Positions 8,176 to 16,457 are shown, counted from the first letter of the stretch. The stretch is DNA of 64,000 bases from Nitrosopumilus sp. b3 (GCF_014078525.1 NZ_MU078694.1:389885-453884); one strand, 5' to 3'. Translations and numbers: made by a program. The notes: generated by a model not told the origin, from the sequence alone.

Positions 8176-9498
8176 TTGGTATTGCAGCAATTTGCAAATA
8201 CGCATTCAATGAGAAATGAAATTCTCAATCTAATGGTGCAAAAAGGAATACAGGATGACTGTTATGTTGAGATGCTAGATTATACCATTGACCTCTTTGA
8301 AAGCCAGGGGCTTGGAACGGATTATTATGGATATCACAATATTAACCACGAATTAGAGGTAACCTATTTTTCGCTTTTAGCATCCATTCAAAATAAAGTG
8401 AAATTCTCAGATGATGATTTAAAATATCTATATGTTGCAGCATTGTTTCATGATTTTGATCCTCAAAAAAGTGTGGATAAACCTCACGAAGAAAGTGTTT
8501 TAAAATTCATTTCCATGGACAAAAAACTTCAGCAATTAATAGACACTGCAAAAATAGATTTAGAAATAATCAAGGTCTTAATTTTAAGAACAACATATCC
8601 CTGGAGTGGACAATTGAAAAAAAATGCAGAAGAGCAAATTACACAATGTTTTGAAAAGTCAGATTTGACAAGAAACAATCTCCCATATCAAGAACACATA
8701 ATGGAAATGGGAAGGTATCTCTCAGTAGTGGATAGAATTAGTGGCTATGCATTAGGAGACTTTTCAAAAGCGATGGAAATGGCAAAGATGAATGCTCATG
8801 CGCTTGCTTGGAGACCATCATTAATAGTAAGAAGTTCAGTAGCATATTTTGAGGAATTACTGAATAAGGAAACAGAGATGGCAAAAGCAATTCTGAAGAT
8901 CCTCCCAAAAGATATGAGAAAGAATTTTTTTGACACAGTACTTGCTTTTATGAAATTAAGACAACAAGAAATTACAATTCAAGCAGATTGCTCTTATGAA
9001 AATGTCAAATTGATTCCAACAATAGAATCAATGTCTACAAGAAACGATCCAAAATTTATCGAGACATTATATGGTATATTTTTACAGTTACCAAAACCAC
9101 TTCAATTTCAAAAAGAAAATTTTGAAAAAACAATTAAAGATCCAGAAATTGTTCTCAACACTCTCAGATTAAATGACAAAAATGGAGAGATCATAGGTTT
9201 TTCAAAAGGAGGGCCACTTGAAAAATATCAATTACGTGAAGAGATTAGAGATGAGAATTATGGTTTAGGAAATACGATATTTTTAGAACCTCTTGCATTG
9301 AAGATGGGGTATTGGGGTCTTAAAGGAGGAAGCGAGATGAGGCACCTCTTCATAATGCAAGCACACTCTATGAAATACAAATTTCTATCAAGTTTTGCAT
9401 TAAGAGATGTCATAAGAGCAAGGGTGGACAAAGAGCAAGCAGAATTTGTAACGTTATTTGATCCCGAAAGATGGGATTACTATAGAATCATAATTTAG
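8176..9498 (+). CDS. HD-domain phosphohydrolase-like protein with a C-terminal acyltransferase-like region
   Basis: 440 residues. The first half is an HD-type helical domain: YHNINHELEVT supplies the first His, AALFHDFDPQKS the HD pair, and a later helix (MEMGRYLSVVDRISGY) the final Asp, the usual metal ligands of nucleotide or phosphate hydrolases. The last 170 residues form a separate alpha/beta region with GEIIGFSKGGPLEKY and a following helix-rich block, which looks GNAT-like to me but is not certain. A TTTAAAAA box at 8152-8159 lies about 25 bp before the TTG at 8176, supporting that start as leaderless; ATG 8209 is the alternative. Confidence 0.65.
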   Translation: MVLQQFANTHSMRNEILNLMVQKGIQDDCYVEMLDYTIDLFESQGLGTDYYGYHNINHELEVTYFSLLASIQNKVKFSDDDLKYLYVAALFHDFDPQKSVDKPHEESVLKFISMDKKLQQLIDTAKIDLEIIKVLILRTTYPWSGQLKKNAEEQITQCFEKSDLTRNNLPYQEHIMEMGRYLSVVDRISGYALGDFSKAMEMAKMNAHALAWRPSLIVRSSVAYFEELLNKETEMAKAILKILPKDMRKNFFDTVLAFMKLRQQEITIQADCSYENVKLIPTIESMSTRNDPKFIETLYGIFLQLPKPLQFQKENFEKTIKDPEIVLNTLRLNDKNGEIIGFSKGGPLEKYQLREEIRDENYGLGNTIFLEPLALKMGYWGLKGGSEMRHLFIMQAHSMKYKFLSSFALRDVIRARVDKEQAEFVTLFDPERWDYYRIII

Positions 9499-9507
9499 AT
9501 TCAATCT

Positions 9508-10959
9508 ATGAAAAAATCAATAGTAAAATCATTAGAATCATCAATATCAGGAGATGTGTATTCTCAAAAAGAATTAAGGGATTTTTATTCTGTAGATTCT
9601 AGTTCATATCAAATTATTCCAAAGGTAATCGTAGTTCCAAAAGATGAAAAAGATATTATTAGAACAATTCAGATTGCAAGAGATTTTAATTCATCTGTTA
9701 CTGTAAGGGGTGCAGGCACAGGACTTGTTGGAAGTGCTCTAAACAATGGAATCATACTAGACTTGAAAAAGTTTGATTCATTAAAAATTACAAAAAATTG
9801 TGTAATAGTAGGTCCAGGGGTTGTCAAAGGGAATCTAGATAAAAAATTAGAAGAGCATAACAAATTTTTTCCACCAAATCCATCTATTGGATCTTTTTGT
9901 TCAGTTGGAGGGATGATCGGAAATAATTCTAGTGGAAGTAGGAGTTTAAAATATGGAAGTGTGATTGATAATGTAGCAGAGATTACCTTCATTGATGGAA
10001 ATGGAAACAAAATAACACTTCCAAAAAACATCAAAGTTTCAAAGAAAATCCTAGAACTCTCAAAAAAAATTGATGTTAAAAAATTTCCCAATGTATCAAA
10101 AAATTCATCAGGATTCAGAATTGATAAAATTAAATCAATCGGCGATTCTCATAAAATAATTGTTGGTTCTGAGGGAACATTAGGAATTGTTCTGTCAATT
10201 AAATTAAAAATTAAAGATAATCCAAAAAAACGAGTTCTGTTCATAATTGAATACAAATCAATAATAGACGCATCTATGAATTGTGTGATAATAAACGAAA
10301 CTAAACCATCAGCTATTGAATTTGTAGATAAAACAACATTAAAACAAATTAATTATAAATTTTCTCCAAAAACCAAATGCCTACTTTTTGTAGAGTATGA
10401 TGAAAATATCAAATCAAATGAAAAAAAACTGTCATCAATAGTTACAGGTAAAATTGTCAAGAGATTAAAAAAAGACTTTGAAATTAATACTTGGTGGAGG
10501 TATAGAGATTCATCATTACATTATAGTTTAAAATCCATAAAAAAGAAGGAGCGAATTCCACACATCATTGAAGATGCAGCAGTTCCCTTAGAGAATCTAT
10601 CAGAAATTTTTAGAATTCTAGAAAAATTAAATAAAAAATACAAAACAAAATCAATTGCTTATGGACATGCTGGTAATGGAAATATTCACGTTAGGCTAAT
10701 TTCAAATAATAAAGAAACAGCCATTATCAAAAAAATCGCACAAGAGTATTTTGATGAAATTATTCAACTGGGAGGAACAATTACTGCTGAGCACGGAGAT
10801 GGGCTTGCACGCTCAGAATTTGTCAAAAAGCAATATGGAAATGAAAATTACAAGATATTCAAAGAAATCAAACTGTATTTTGACCCAAAAAGAATACTGA
10901 ATCCAGGAAAAATAATTACAGAGAAAAGTACAATTATCAAGAATTTTGAAAAATTCTAG
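9508..10959 (+). CDS. FAD-linked oxidase, GlcD / D-lactate dehydrogenase type
   Basis: 483 residues. The FAD-binding PCMH domain covers about residues 35-215, with VRGAGTGLVGSALNNG and GGMIGNNSSGSRSLKYG; the substrate cap and C-terminal domain follow, with YGHAGNGNIHVR and GGTITAEHGDGLARS, the signature of GlcD/D-lactate dehydrogenases that oxidise 2-hydroxyacids. No GlcE or GlcF partner is nearby, so the electron acceptor is not evident. A phosphoglycolate phosphatase at 61.7 kb could make glycolate, so glycolate oxidation is plausible but inferred. Starts 9 bp after the HD gene and is probably in the same operon. Confidence 0.85.
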   Translation: MKKSIVKSLESSISGDVYSQKELRDFYSVDSSSYQIIPKVIVVPKDEKDIIRTIQIARDFNSSVTVRGAGTGLVGSALNNGIILDLKKFDSLKITKNCVIVGPGVVKGNLDKKLEEHNKFFPPNPSIGSFCSVGGMIGNNSSGSRSLKYGSVIDNVAEITFIDGNGNKITLPKNIKVSKKILELSKKIDVKKFPNVSKNSSGFRIDKIKSIGDSHKIIVGSEGTLGIVLSIKLKIKDNPKKRVLFIIEYKSIIDASMNCVIINETKPSAIEFVDKTTLKQINYKFSPKTKCLLFVEYDENIKSNEKKLSSIVTGKIVKRLKKDFEINTWWRYRDSSLHYSLKSIKKKERIPHIIEDAAVPLENLSEIFRILEKLNKKYKTKSIAYGHAGNGNIHVRLISNNKETAIIKKIAQEYFDEIIQLGGTITAEHGDGLARSEFVKKQYGNENYKIFKEIKLYFDPKRILNPGKIITEKSTIIKNFEKF

Positions 10960-11013
10960 AATTTTACATTAATCGATCAAATTGATGTAGAAACGCTTTA
11001 TTAACTTAAAATT

Positions 11014-11451
11014 GTGCAAAAACGCGTGATAATAAAAATATTGAGTGTGTTTATCATGGCATCTTTTATTGTCGGTTTCACTTGGGCATTTGCAATAAGT
11101 GAATTGGAAAGAGCAACTATGGAGATTCCAAGATTGGAAAATGCTTTTGGTCAACCCATCACAGATAATGTAAATGTAAATCAACAAATTCAGATCTCAG
11201 CAGACATTACAAATAATCAGCAAAAATCTCAAAATTTTGTCTATCTTGTTCAAATAATAAATGAGCAAGGATTTGTAGTGTCAGTAGGATGGATTAGTGG
11301 ACAGTTAACACCAGATCAGAAACTCAATCCATCACTATCATGGACTCCAAAAGATTCAGGGGAATTTATTGCAGAAATTTTTGTTTGGGAGGGATTAGTC
11401 AATCATAGTGCATTGTCTAATTATTCAAAATTAAACATCAGTGTGAGTTAA
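11014..11451 (+). CDS. Secreted or membrane-anchored beta-sandwich protein
   Basis: 145 residues from a GTG. An N-terminal signal/anchor helix (IIKILSVFIMASFIVGFTWAFA) is followed by an Ig-like beta domain: NQQIQISADITNNQ, VYLVQIINEQGFVVSVGWISG and PSLSWTPKDSGEFIAEIFVW, a pattern common in thaumarchaeal surface proteins. It is probably exported and tethered by its N-terminus. Function unknown. Confidence 0.65.
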   Translation: MQKRVIIKILSVFIMASFIVGFTWAFAISELERATMEIPRLENAFGQPITDNVNVNQQIQISADITNNQQKSQNFVYLVQIINEQGFVVSVGWISGQLTPDQKLNPSLSWTPKDSGEFIAEIFVWEGLVNHSALSNYSKLNISVS

Positions 11452-11643
11452 AATTTTAACAGAAATATCTCGCCAAAGTTCTACGTATTTAAAAAATGCG
11501 AATAAATTATTCCTATTTTGGCAAAAAATATCCTGTTACGAAAAAAATAGTTTTGCAACTGAATAATTAAGATCTGAGGTTTGCCTCTTAGTAAAAAAAG
11601 TTCAACTAGTTCTTGCTAATATAACCTTGAGCCTAATGCAGAT

Positions 11644-11787
11644 ATGACAATAGGATATTGTGTAAAGTGCCGAGATAAACGAGATATCGATGGCGCCAAA
11701 CCATACACCATGAAAAATGGAAAACCTGCAATAAAGGGTACATGCCCAACATGCAGTACAACCATTTTCAGAATCGGTAGAGGATAA
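11644..11787 (+). CDS. Small zinc-ribbon protein, DUF5679 type
   Basis: 47 residues from ATG 11644: YCVKCRDKR near the start and CPTCSTTIFRIGRG at the end, with a MKNGKPAIKG hairpin between. This is the compact ribbon found alone in many archaea and at the C-terminus of some topoisomerase I proteins, with the typical final motif for binding DNA backbone. Too short for most gene callers, but the family match is good. The 190 bp before it hold no other frame I trust. Confidence 0.75.
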   Translation: MTIGYCVKCRDKRDIDGAKPYTMKNGKPAIKGTCPTCSTTIFRIGRG

Positions 11788-11805
11788 ATTTCTCAATAGA
11801 GAAAT

Positions 11806-12057
11806 TCAATACTGCCATTCATCAGTAAGACCATTCCATAAGGAACGCATTGGGGATGGATCTTTTTCTATTTCTTCAGTAATTCTATTTTTTAATACAA
11901 AAAAGAAATTCTCCAAAGCATCAATTCCACCATCAGCATAAAGTTCATGGCCAATTTCGGTAATTCTTTTATGCTTTTCAGGAATTTCAGAAGAATCTGG
12001 ATTTTGAAGACAAAAAGTCATCAAATCTATTAATTCCTCTTCAAGCATGAAATCCAT
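11806..12057 (-). CDS. Small acidic helical protein, function unknown
   Basis: 83 residues, acidic and predicted helical (EEELIDLMTFCLQNP, GIDALENFFFVLKNRITEE). It lacks metal or nucleotide motifs. Starts at ATG 12057, divergent from the zinc-ribbon membrane gene at 12160. I do not recognise the family. Confidence 0.55.
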   Translation of the reverse strand: MDFMLEEELIDLMTFCLQNPDSSEIPEKHKRITEIGHELYADGGIDALENFFFVLKNRITEEIEKDPSPMRSLWNGLTDEWQY

Positions 12058-12159
12058 AATTAAGAGAGATTTATCAGTTCAATTTACATTTTATGTGATA
12101 TTTTATGACATCATAATAATGAAAGAAACAATTTTGAATAGCTCCAATACACATACCTT

Positions 12160-12855
12160 ATGGAACCAGCAGACATAGTTGATGAGGTAAATGCCCTGCT
12201 AAAACTTGGCGTAGGAGATGCATACAGACTAGAACATATCAAACAGGCATATATTGAAAACAAAACTATCTGGGTAACTGATCAAAATTATTTGCAAAGA
12301 ATGAAAGAGAAATATCTCAATAAACAAAAACCAGAAGACCAAGCAGAAAGTAAAGAAAAAGGTGAAGAGGAATTTGAAAACAAAGAAACTATTCATTGCT
12401 GGAAATGTGGGAAAAAAACACCACTAGGAGCAAACTTTTGTATGCTTTGCGGTTCCTCATTATTTGAAGTTGGGACAAATAATACCCAGCACGAAAAAAC
12501 ATCTGGTTCAATTAATCAATTAAGAATAGGATTGAAAATTCCAATGATCGTAGGCATTCCAGTATTAATTTTAGTTATTATTGGAGGGACATATGGTTTA
12601 GGTTATTTTGATAATGTAGTTGAAAAAGATAATTTAGCAGAGCCCAAAGTAATTCCTTCAAAGGTAGAGCAATCTAAAGAGACAAGTCATTCACCCACAT
12701 CAAGTGATTCGAAATGTGGTCCAGGTACAATTTTTGATTCAGAATCAAACTCTTGTGTATTAGATGACGGAGTAGATTCTGAAAAAATTAATTCAAAATG
12801 TGGTCCAGGTACAATTTTTGATTCAGAATCAAACTCTTGTGTATTAGAGGGGTAG
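12160..12855 (+). CDS. Zinc-ribbon membrane protein with a C-terminal CGPGT repeat
   Basis: 231 residues. Residues 1-52 form a helical module (PADIVDEVNALLKLGVGDAYRL) resembling short SHOCT-like oligomerisation domains; residues 77-103 form a double-Cys zinc ribbon (CWKCGKKTPLGANFCMLCG); a membrane helix spans about residues 127-148; the outside part ends in two copies of CGPGTIFDSESNSCVL, each with two Cys that could form a disulfide. The order is a cytosolic ribbon, one membrane pass and an external Cys loop. Function unknown; a membrane sensor or anchor is a guess. Confidence 0.65.
   Translation: MEPADIVDEVNALLKLGVGDAYRLEHIKQAYIENKTIWVTDQNYLQRMKEKYLNKQKPEDQAESKEKGEEEFENKETIHCWKCGKKTPLGANFCMLCGSSLFEVGTNNTQHEKTSGSINQLRIGLKIPMIVGIPVLILVIIGGTYGLGYFDNVVEKDNLAEPKVIPSKVEQSKETSHSPTSSDSKCGPGTIFDSESNSCVLDDGVDSEKINSKCGPGTIFDSESNSCVLEG
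12712..12848 (+). repeat. 53-bp perfect direct repeat inside the coding region
   Basis: Positions 12712-12764 and 12796-12848 are identical over 53 bp, offset by 84 bp and in frame. Each copy encodes the Cys-x-Gly-Pro-Gly...Cys-Val-Leu module. Perfect identity at the DNA level, including third codon positions, indicates a recent duplication or gene conversion. Confidence 0.9.
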
Positions 12856-12884
12856 AAACCAAAAAGGGAAAAGATTTCAGATTA

Positions 12885-13265
12885 TCAGTTTTTTAGTAAT
12901 TCTTTATCAATAATTTTTTGAAGTGTTTCCATGGTGTAGGGTTTTGAAAGAATAGGAATGTGAAGACTGTTCAATTTTCCAAAAGTCTCAGAAGTTGTAT
13001 CAGCAGTTACGGCAATAATTTTTGCGGAATTATCTATTTTTGTAATTCCGTCAATCGCAAAAAATCCATCATATTTTGGCATCCTCATATCCAGAAAAAC
13101 AATGTCCGGTTTTAATTTTTGAAAAATTTCAGTTCCTTCTTTACCATTTTCTCCAACTCCAATCACTTCAAGACCACATATTTCAACCATTTGTGATAAT
13201 AGAAATTGGTGACTTTTCATATCATCAATTATAATACAAGTATTCTTTACTTCATTTACCATCAT
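12885..13265 (-). CDS. Stand-alone response-regulator receiver domain
   Basis: 126 residues, one CheY-like receiver: acidic pocket IIIDD near the N-terminus, phospho-acceptor Asp in DIVFLDMRMP, Thr in IIAVTAD and Lys in ILSKPY. There is no output domain, so it would signal by protein contact, as CheY or Spo0F do. Start: the twin ATGs at 13265/13262 are preferred to a TTG at 13289. A perfect 17-bp palindrome (13314-13330) lies 48 nt upstream. No kinase gene is adjacent; the soluble kinase at 37.2 kb is a candidate partner. Confidence 0.85.
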   Translation of the reverse strand: MMVNEVKNTCIIIDDMKSHQFLLSQMVEICGLEVIGVGENGKEGTEIFQKLKPDIVFLDMRMPKYDGFFAIDGITKIDNSAKIIAVTADTTSETFGKLNSLHIPILSKPYTMETLQKIIDKELLKN

Positions 13266-13313
13266 ATCAGCACATCTGATAATTATCAAGTTTAACTAAA
13301 TTAAAGATTTGGT

Positions 13314-13330
13314 CTGCTCAATTTGAGCAG
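13314..13330. promoter_or_regulatory. Perfect palindrome CTGCTCAAtTTGAGCAG upstream of a receiver gene
   Basis: Eight-base arms around a single T, 48 nt upstream of the receiver gene's ATG (13265), the position of an archaeal operator just outside BRE/TATA. A second perfect palindrome, TGATAATTATCA, is at 13277-13288 within the presumed promoter. On the plus strand a T-run follows, so a hairpin terminator is the alternative, but no plus-strand gene ends before it. Confidence 0.4.
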
Positions 13331-13414
13331 AGTTTTTTAGATTTTTTCTATATGCTGTTTGTTTGTGAAACATTACAAACAATTTGTTTTATGAATTATA
13401 TCACTATACAAAAT

Positions 13415-13528
13415 ATGAGAAAAGTCTATTTCTTCGAATCAAATCCAGAGCCTCAAGTCTGGGAAAAAACAATTGAAAATGTAGAAGGAATGATTACATA
13501 CGAAACACCTTGGAAAATTAGCAAGTGA
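13415..13528 (+). CDS. Possible 37-residue protein
   Basis: An ATG-to-TGA frame in the gap between the two receiver genes, preceded by an AT-rich box (ATTATATC, 13396-13403). The peptide (starting MRKVYFFESNPEPQVWEK) has a balanced, protein-like composition with two Trp. No motif. Moderate-to-low support. Confidence 0.35.
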   Translation: MRKVYFFESNPEPQVWEKTIENVEGMITYETPWKISK

Positions 13529-13596
13529 TTTAATGATCACATAATAGTCTAAGGTAAATCTATTTTTTGAGACGTAAAACAAATTGGTGTGAAATT

Positions 13597-13962
13597 TTAA
13601 TTTGTAAAAAATAGACTAGTTAACATTCGTTTAATTATTGTCATATCAAATGGTTTGTAGATTACTGCTGTAACCTTTAGAGTGTTCATTAGATATGATT
13701 CACCTGCCAGTAAATCACCGGTGACGACTACAATTTTTGCATCAGGATAATTTTTTAAAATATTTTTGATTCCATAAAATCCATCAAATTCAGGCATGAT
13801 CAAATTAATAAAAATCAAATCAGGGCGATGTTTTTCATACATATCAACTGCATCCTGACCATTACTACCAGTAATCAAGACATCAAGACCTATCATATCT
13901 AACAACTCACAGAAACTGCTTACTGTTTCAGGATCGTCATCTACTACTATACAACTAACCAT
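13597..13962 (-). CDS. Stand-alone response-regulator receiver domain
   Basis: 121 residues, again a receiver only: IVVDDDPE acidic pocket, phospho-acceptor position in DLIFINLIMPEFDG, Thr in IVVVTGD and Lys in VIYKPF. The usual Asp of the [L/I]-D-[x]-[x]-M-P motif reads Asn here (FINLIMP), so normal phosphorylation may be lost; the paralogue at 12885 keeps the Asp. It might be a constitutive or phosphorylation-independent partner. Same strand as the other receiver gene, about 330 bp away. Confidence 0.82.
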   Translation of the reverse strand: MVSCIVVDDDPETVSSFCELLDMIGLDVLITGSNGQDAVDMYEKHRPDLIFINLIMPEFDGFYGIKNILKNYPDAKIVVVTGDLLAGESYLMNTLKVTAVIYKPFDMTIIKRMLTSLFFTN

Positions 13963-14017
13963 TTTGTATATTCATAACATCACACTATATAAGATAATGT
14001 CTTAATAAAATGAGATA

Positions 14018-14440
14018 TTATTCTCCAACGAATTCTCCCCACTGTCTTCCAAGTTTTGAAATTACTCGGAAAGCCAATCGGTCAATATTGACATTGGATT
14101 CTGCAACTAGCATTATTACATTATCATAAATTGGAAAACTCATTATTACAACATGTTCTCTTCTGGATGCAGAATATTTCACATGTCCCAATTCCTCATC
14201 AAATTTTTTTCTTTTTGATACTCTAGAAGCAAGTTCTTTTGAAACAGATTCCAATTGTGCTTCGCTGAGTCTTATAGTCATTCCAGGTTTATGACCTCCT
14301 GCCAACAATGTTCCAAATTCATCTAGAAGACCAGCATATCGAATTTCATCATCATCTAATATGTCCTGACATTTTTGTTCATACTCAGAAATATCTAATT
14401 TTTTTTCAGACACAATACCGAGAATTCGAGTATTAACCAT
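14018..14440 (-). CDS. Roadblock-like / DUF6659-type protein
   Basis: 140 residues with an alpha-beta pattern: CQDILDDDEIRYAGLLDEFGTLLAGG, then a helix, strand HVVIMSFPIYDNVIMLVAES and a final helix. This resembles Roadblock/LC7-like proteins that appear in several copies in thaumarchaeal genomes (DUF6659 is my best family guess). Roadblock proteins regulate small GTPases or serve in signalling scaffolds. Located next to a receiver-domain gene on the same strand. Function unproven. Confidence 0.5.
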   Translation of the reverse strand: MVNTRILGIVSEKKLDISEYEQKCQDILDDDEIRYAGLLDEFGTLLAGGHKPGMTIRLSEAQLESVSKELASRVSKRKKFDEELGHVKYSASRREHVVIMSFPIYDNVIMLVAESNVNIDRLAFRVISKLGRQWGEFVGE

Positions 14441-14457
14441 ATTTTTTTAAACCGTTT

Positions 14458-14544
14458 TTAGTCTTTGACATTATTAGTCAAATTATCTAAATCAGAATTT
14501 GGTTCTTCTCTTATTTTGCTTGCAATTAGCACAGTGAATACCAT
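14458..14544 (-). CDS. Possible 28-residue peptide
   Basis: An ATG-to-TAA frame with a short hydrophobic start (MVFTVLIASKI) and an acidic/Asn tail. The frame stays open upstream through more hydrophobic codons without a standard start, so a non-ATG start giving a full membrane helix is conceivable. Weak support; otherwise 14441-14656 holds nothing I can name. Confidence 0.22.
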   Translation of the reverse strand: MVFTVLIASKIREEPNSDLDNLTNNVKD

Positions 14545-14656
14545 AAACGAAATAGTGCAGAAACATATATCAGATCTAGTTTGTTCAAACTGCACTTACA
14601 AAATAAATTTATTTTTAAAAAAACTTTGAAATCTAACAATCATTTAAGAAATAAAA

Positions 14657-15031
14657 TTATTTTAAACGACGATATATTTCTTTGAATTCAAGTGACAGAT
14701 TGTATGATATGTTTAACAGATGTGTGAGTTGATTCATGGATGTTTTATCATGACCCAACTGTCTTAGTATAGTCAGAGCTTTTTGTGGAGAACTCACAGT
14801 TAAAGGGCTTTGCCCAGACCACGATTTAAAAGCACTTTCCACATCCAAAGAAAAATTCAATACAAATTCTTTCCAATTAAGCATGGATTTCAGCGCCTTT
14901 TCACTCAGCAATACATGAGACAGTTCACGGAATTCATTTTTTCTATCAACATACAGCATTTCAAGTGCTGCCTCTATCTTTTTTTCTTCAAATTGTGAAG
15001 TGTTTAACATGTACATTCCAGAAATACTCAT
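14657..15031 (-). CDS. Helical protein of unknown function
   Basis: 124 residues, predicted almost all helical (KIEAALEMLYVDRKNEFREL, NQLTHLLNISYNLSLEFKEIYRRLK), with no membrane segment, cysteine motif or nucleotide site. It resembles sensor-partner or four-helix-bundle domains in general shape only. Starts at ATG 15031. Same strand as the DUF6659-like gene and the receivers, so possibly part of the same signalling neighbourhood. Confidence 0.55.
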   Translation of the reverse strand: MSISGMYMLNTSQFEEKKIEAALEMLYVDRKNEFRELSHVLLSEKALKSMLNWKEFVLNFSLDVESAFKSWSGQSPLTVSSPQKALTILRQLGHDKTSMNQLTHLLNISYNLSLEFKEIYRRLK

Positions 15032-15146
15032 AATTCATTATTGTCATCATAAGAGATAAATCCAATAGTTGATTCTCTGAAAATTTGTTAAAAAAAATCA
15101 CTAAATTTTAACAAATGTAAATAATTTAAAAAATAAAAAAGGGATC

Positions 15147-16457
15147 TTATTGGAATGGGTCGATAAATGGACAGTTAACAATGTGGTCACTATCCATTGG
15201 ACGTGCAATACCAATGTTGATCAATCCAAATTCTTTGTAGGCGTTTATATCATCAATAGTTTCCAGTATTTGTGCATTTTTATCATCCTCCCAACCAATC
15301 ATAAAGATTCGCCACATTGGAGAATAATTTGCATCACCAGGGGCACCAGCTGCAATTCCAGGTTGGAATCCCAATGGGCCAGTACCAGTTAAACCATTTT
15401 TAAATTGATACAAGTCTACTGCTGCTGAATTTGCAATCAAGCTTGCAGATGTTGGTGTACTTACAACACCCATCATTTTAGCTGGGCCGCTAGGAGTAGC
15501 ATCAGTTACAATGTAATAGATTGTTCTACCATCAGGGCCCCATCCACGATGAGATATGAAAGTCACAGTCATATCTTCTGTATCGATATCAAGAACTTGG
15601 CCACCCCCATAGGGAGTTTCATCAGTCAAAGTTTTATCCTCTTTAACCATCATTTGACCTTCCGGCCAAACAATTTGTGGCATATTCAAAACCACATTAA
15701 GCGGAGTTAATGTGATTTCATCGTTATCAGCTGCTTTCATAATCATTGCATCTGAATCAAGTACTCTCGGAGTTGCACCATCATTCCATGTAACATGGAC
15801 ATGTGAAGTTAGAGCACTGTACACATCTGTTTGTGCAGGGGTACTAGTGAAAACTTCACTTTGAAAACCATGCACACCCTTACCTTCTATTCCGTTTGTA
15901 AACATGTAGGTTTTTGAAAGAGCTTCTTCAGGAGTGTTTTTCAATAGTGGAGCAAGTTCGACTTTCCAACCTTGATTTTTTGTAATGATTTCTGCATGAG
16001 TTGGATCACTTGAATCAGTGATGATAAAGTAAACATTTTCACCGTTATAATATCCATGATGCAGAGGTATTGTTGCTGGAACGTTAGTTCTAGATAATCT
16101 AAGTACAGAACCCATGTCAGCTTCAGTTTCTTCCATGGTTTCTTTTTCCATGTGTTTTTCTTCCATGGTTTCTTTTTCCATGTGTTTTTCTTCCATGGTT
16201 TCTTTTTCCATGTGTTTTTCTTCAACTGGAGCTACAGGAGTGGTTTTACTACCTTGATCAGATTCCCAAGCAGATCTTCCGCCTGGATAGTTAGAACATA
16301 GGTCTAATCCACAAATACCGGTACTAGAACCATATTGAGAGGTTGCAGTTCCTTTGCTTTTTAGGGCATCGGCATTTGTAAAATAGTCAGTTCCCAAACC
16401 TGTTGTAAACAAGGGTAAAATTGCAAGCAATGCAATGTATCTTAGACTCTTGTTCAT
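15147..16457 (-). CDS. Secreted protein with duplicated beta domain and Met/Glu/Lys/His repeat
   Basis: 436 residues. A signal peptide (residues 1-22, LAILPLFTTGLG) leads to a linker with three copies of the ten-residue unit MEKETMEEKH (about residues 80-110), then two related beta domains: NVYFIITDSSDPTHAEI...MFTNGIEGKGVHGFQ and TIYYIVTDATPSGPAKM...QFKNGLTGTGPLGFQ. The duplicated domain is seen in exported thaumarchaeal proteins; the Met/His-rich linker could bind copper, which is abundant in this group's extracellular biochemistry, but that is inference. A CxxxC pair (ICGLDLC) follows the signal peptide. Confidence 0.75.
   Translation of the reverse strand: MNKSLRYIALLAILPLFTTGLGTDYFTNADALKSKGTATSQYGSSTGICGLDLCSNYPGGRSAWESDQGSKTTPVAPVEEKHMEKETMEEKHMEKETMEEKHMEKETMEETEADMGSVLRLSRTNVPATIPLHHGYYNGENVYFIITDSSDPTHAEIITKNQGWKVELAPLLKNTPEEALSKTYMFTNGIEGKGVHGFQSEVFTSTPAQTDVYSALTSHVHVTWNDGATPRVLDSDAMIMKAADNDEITLTPLNVVLNMPQIVWPEGQMMVKEDKTLTDETPYGGGQVLDIDTEDMTVTFISHRGWGPDGRTIYYIVTDATPSGPAKMMGVVSTPTSASLIANSAAVDLYQFKNGLTGTGPLGFQPGIAAGAPGDANYSPMWRIFMIGWEDDKNAQILETIDDINAYKEFGLINIGIARPMDSDHIVNCPFIDPFQ
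16131..16220 (-). repeat. Three perfect 30-bp tandem repeats in coding sequence
   Basis: Units at 16131-16160, 16161-16190 and 16191-16220 are identical, each encoding ten residues (MEKETMEEKH in frame) and holding an NcoI-like CCATGG palindrome. Being a multiple of three, copy number can change without a frameshift; slippage-driven length variation between strains is likely. Confidence 0.95.

Noticed and set aside
16131..16220. CRISPR array from the 30-bp repeats
   Set aside because: The repeats are contiguous with no unique spacers, and they are in-frame coding sequence.
15941..16225. A long overlapping frame rich in Lys/Trp (KKNTWKKKPW repeats) on the minus strand
   Set aside because: It is the out-of-frame reading of the 30-bp coding repeat; periodic DNA makes all frames repeat. 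The in-frame gene has a signal peptide and domain structure.
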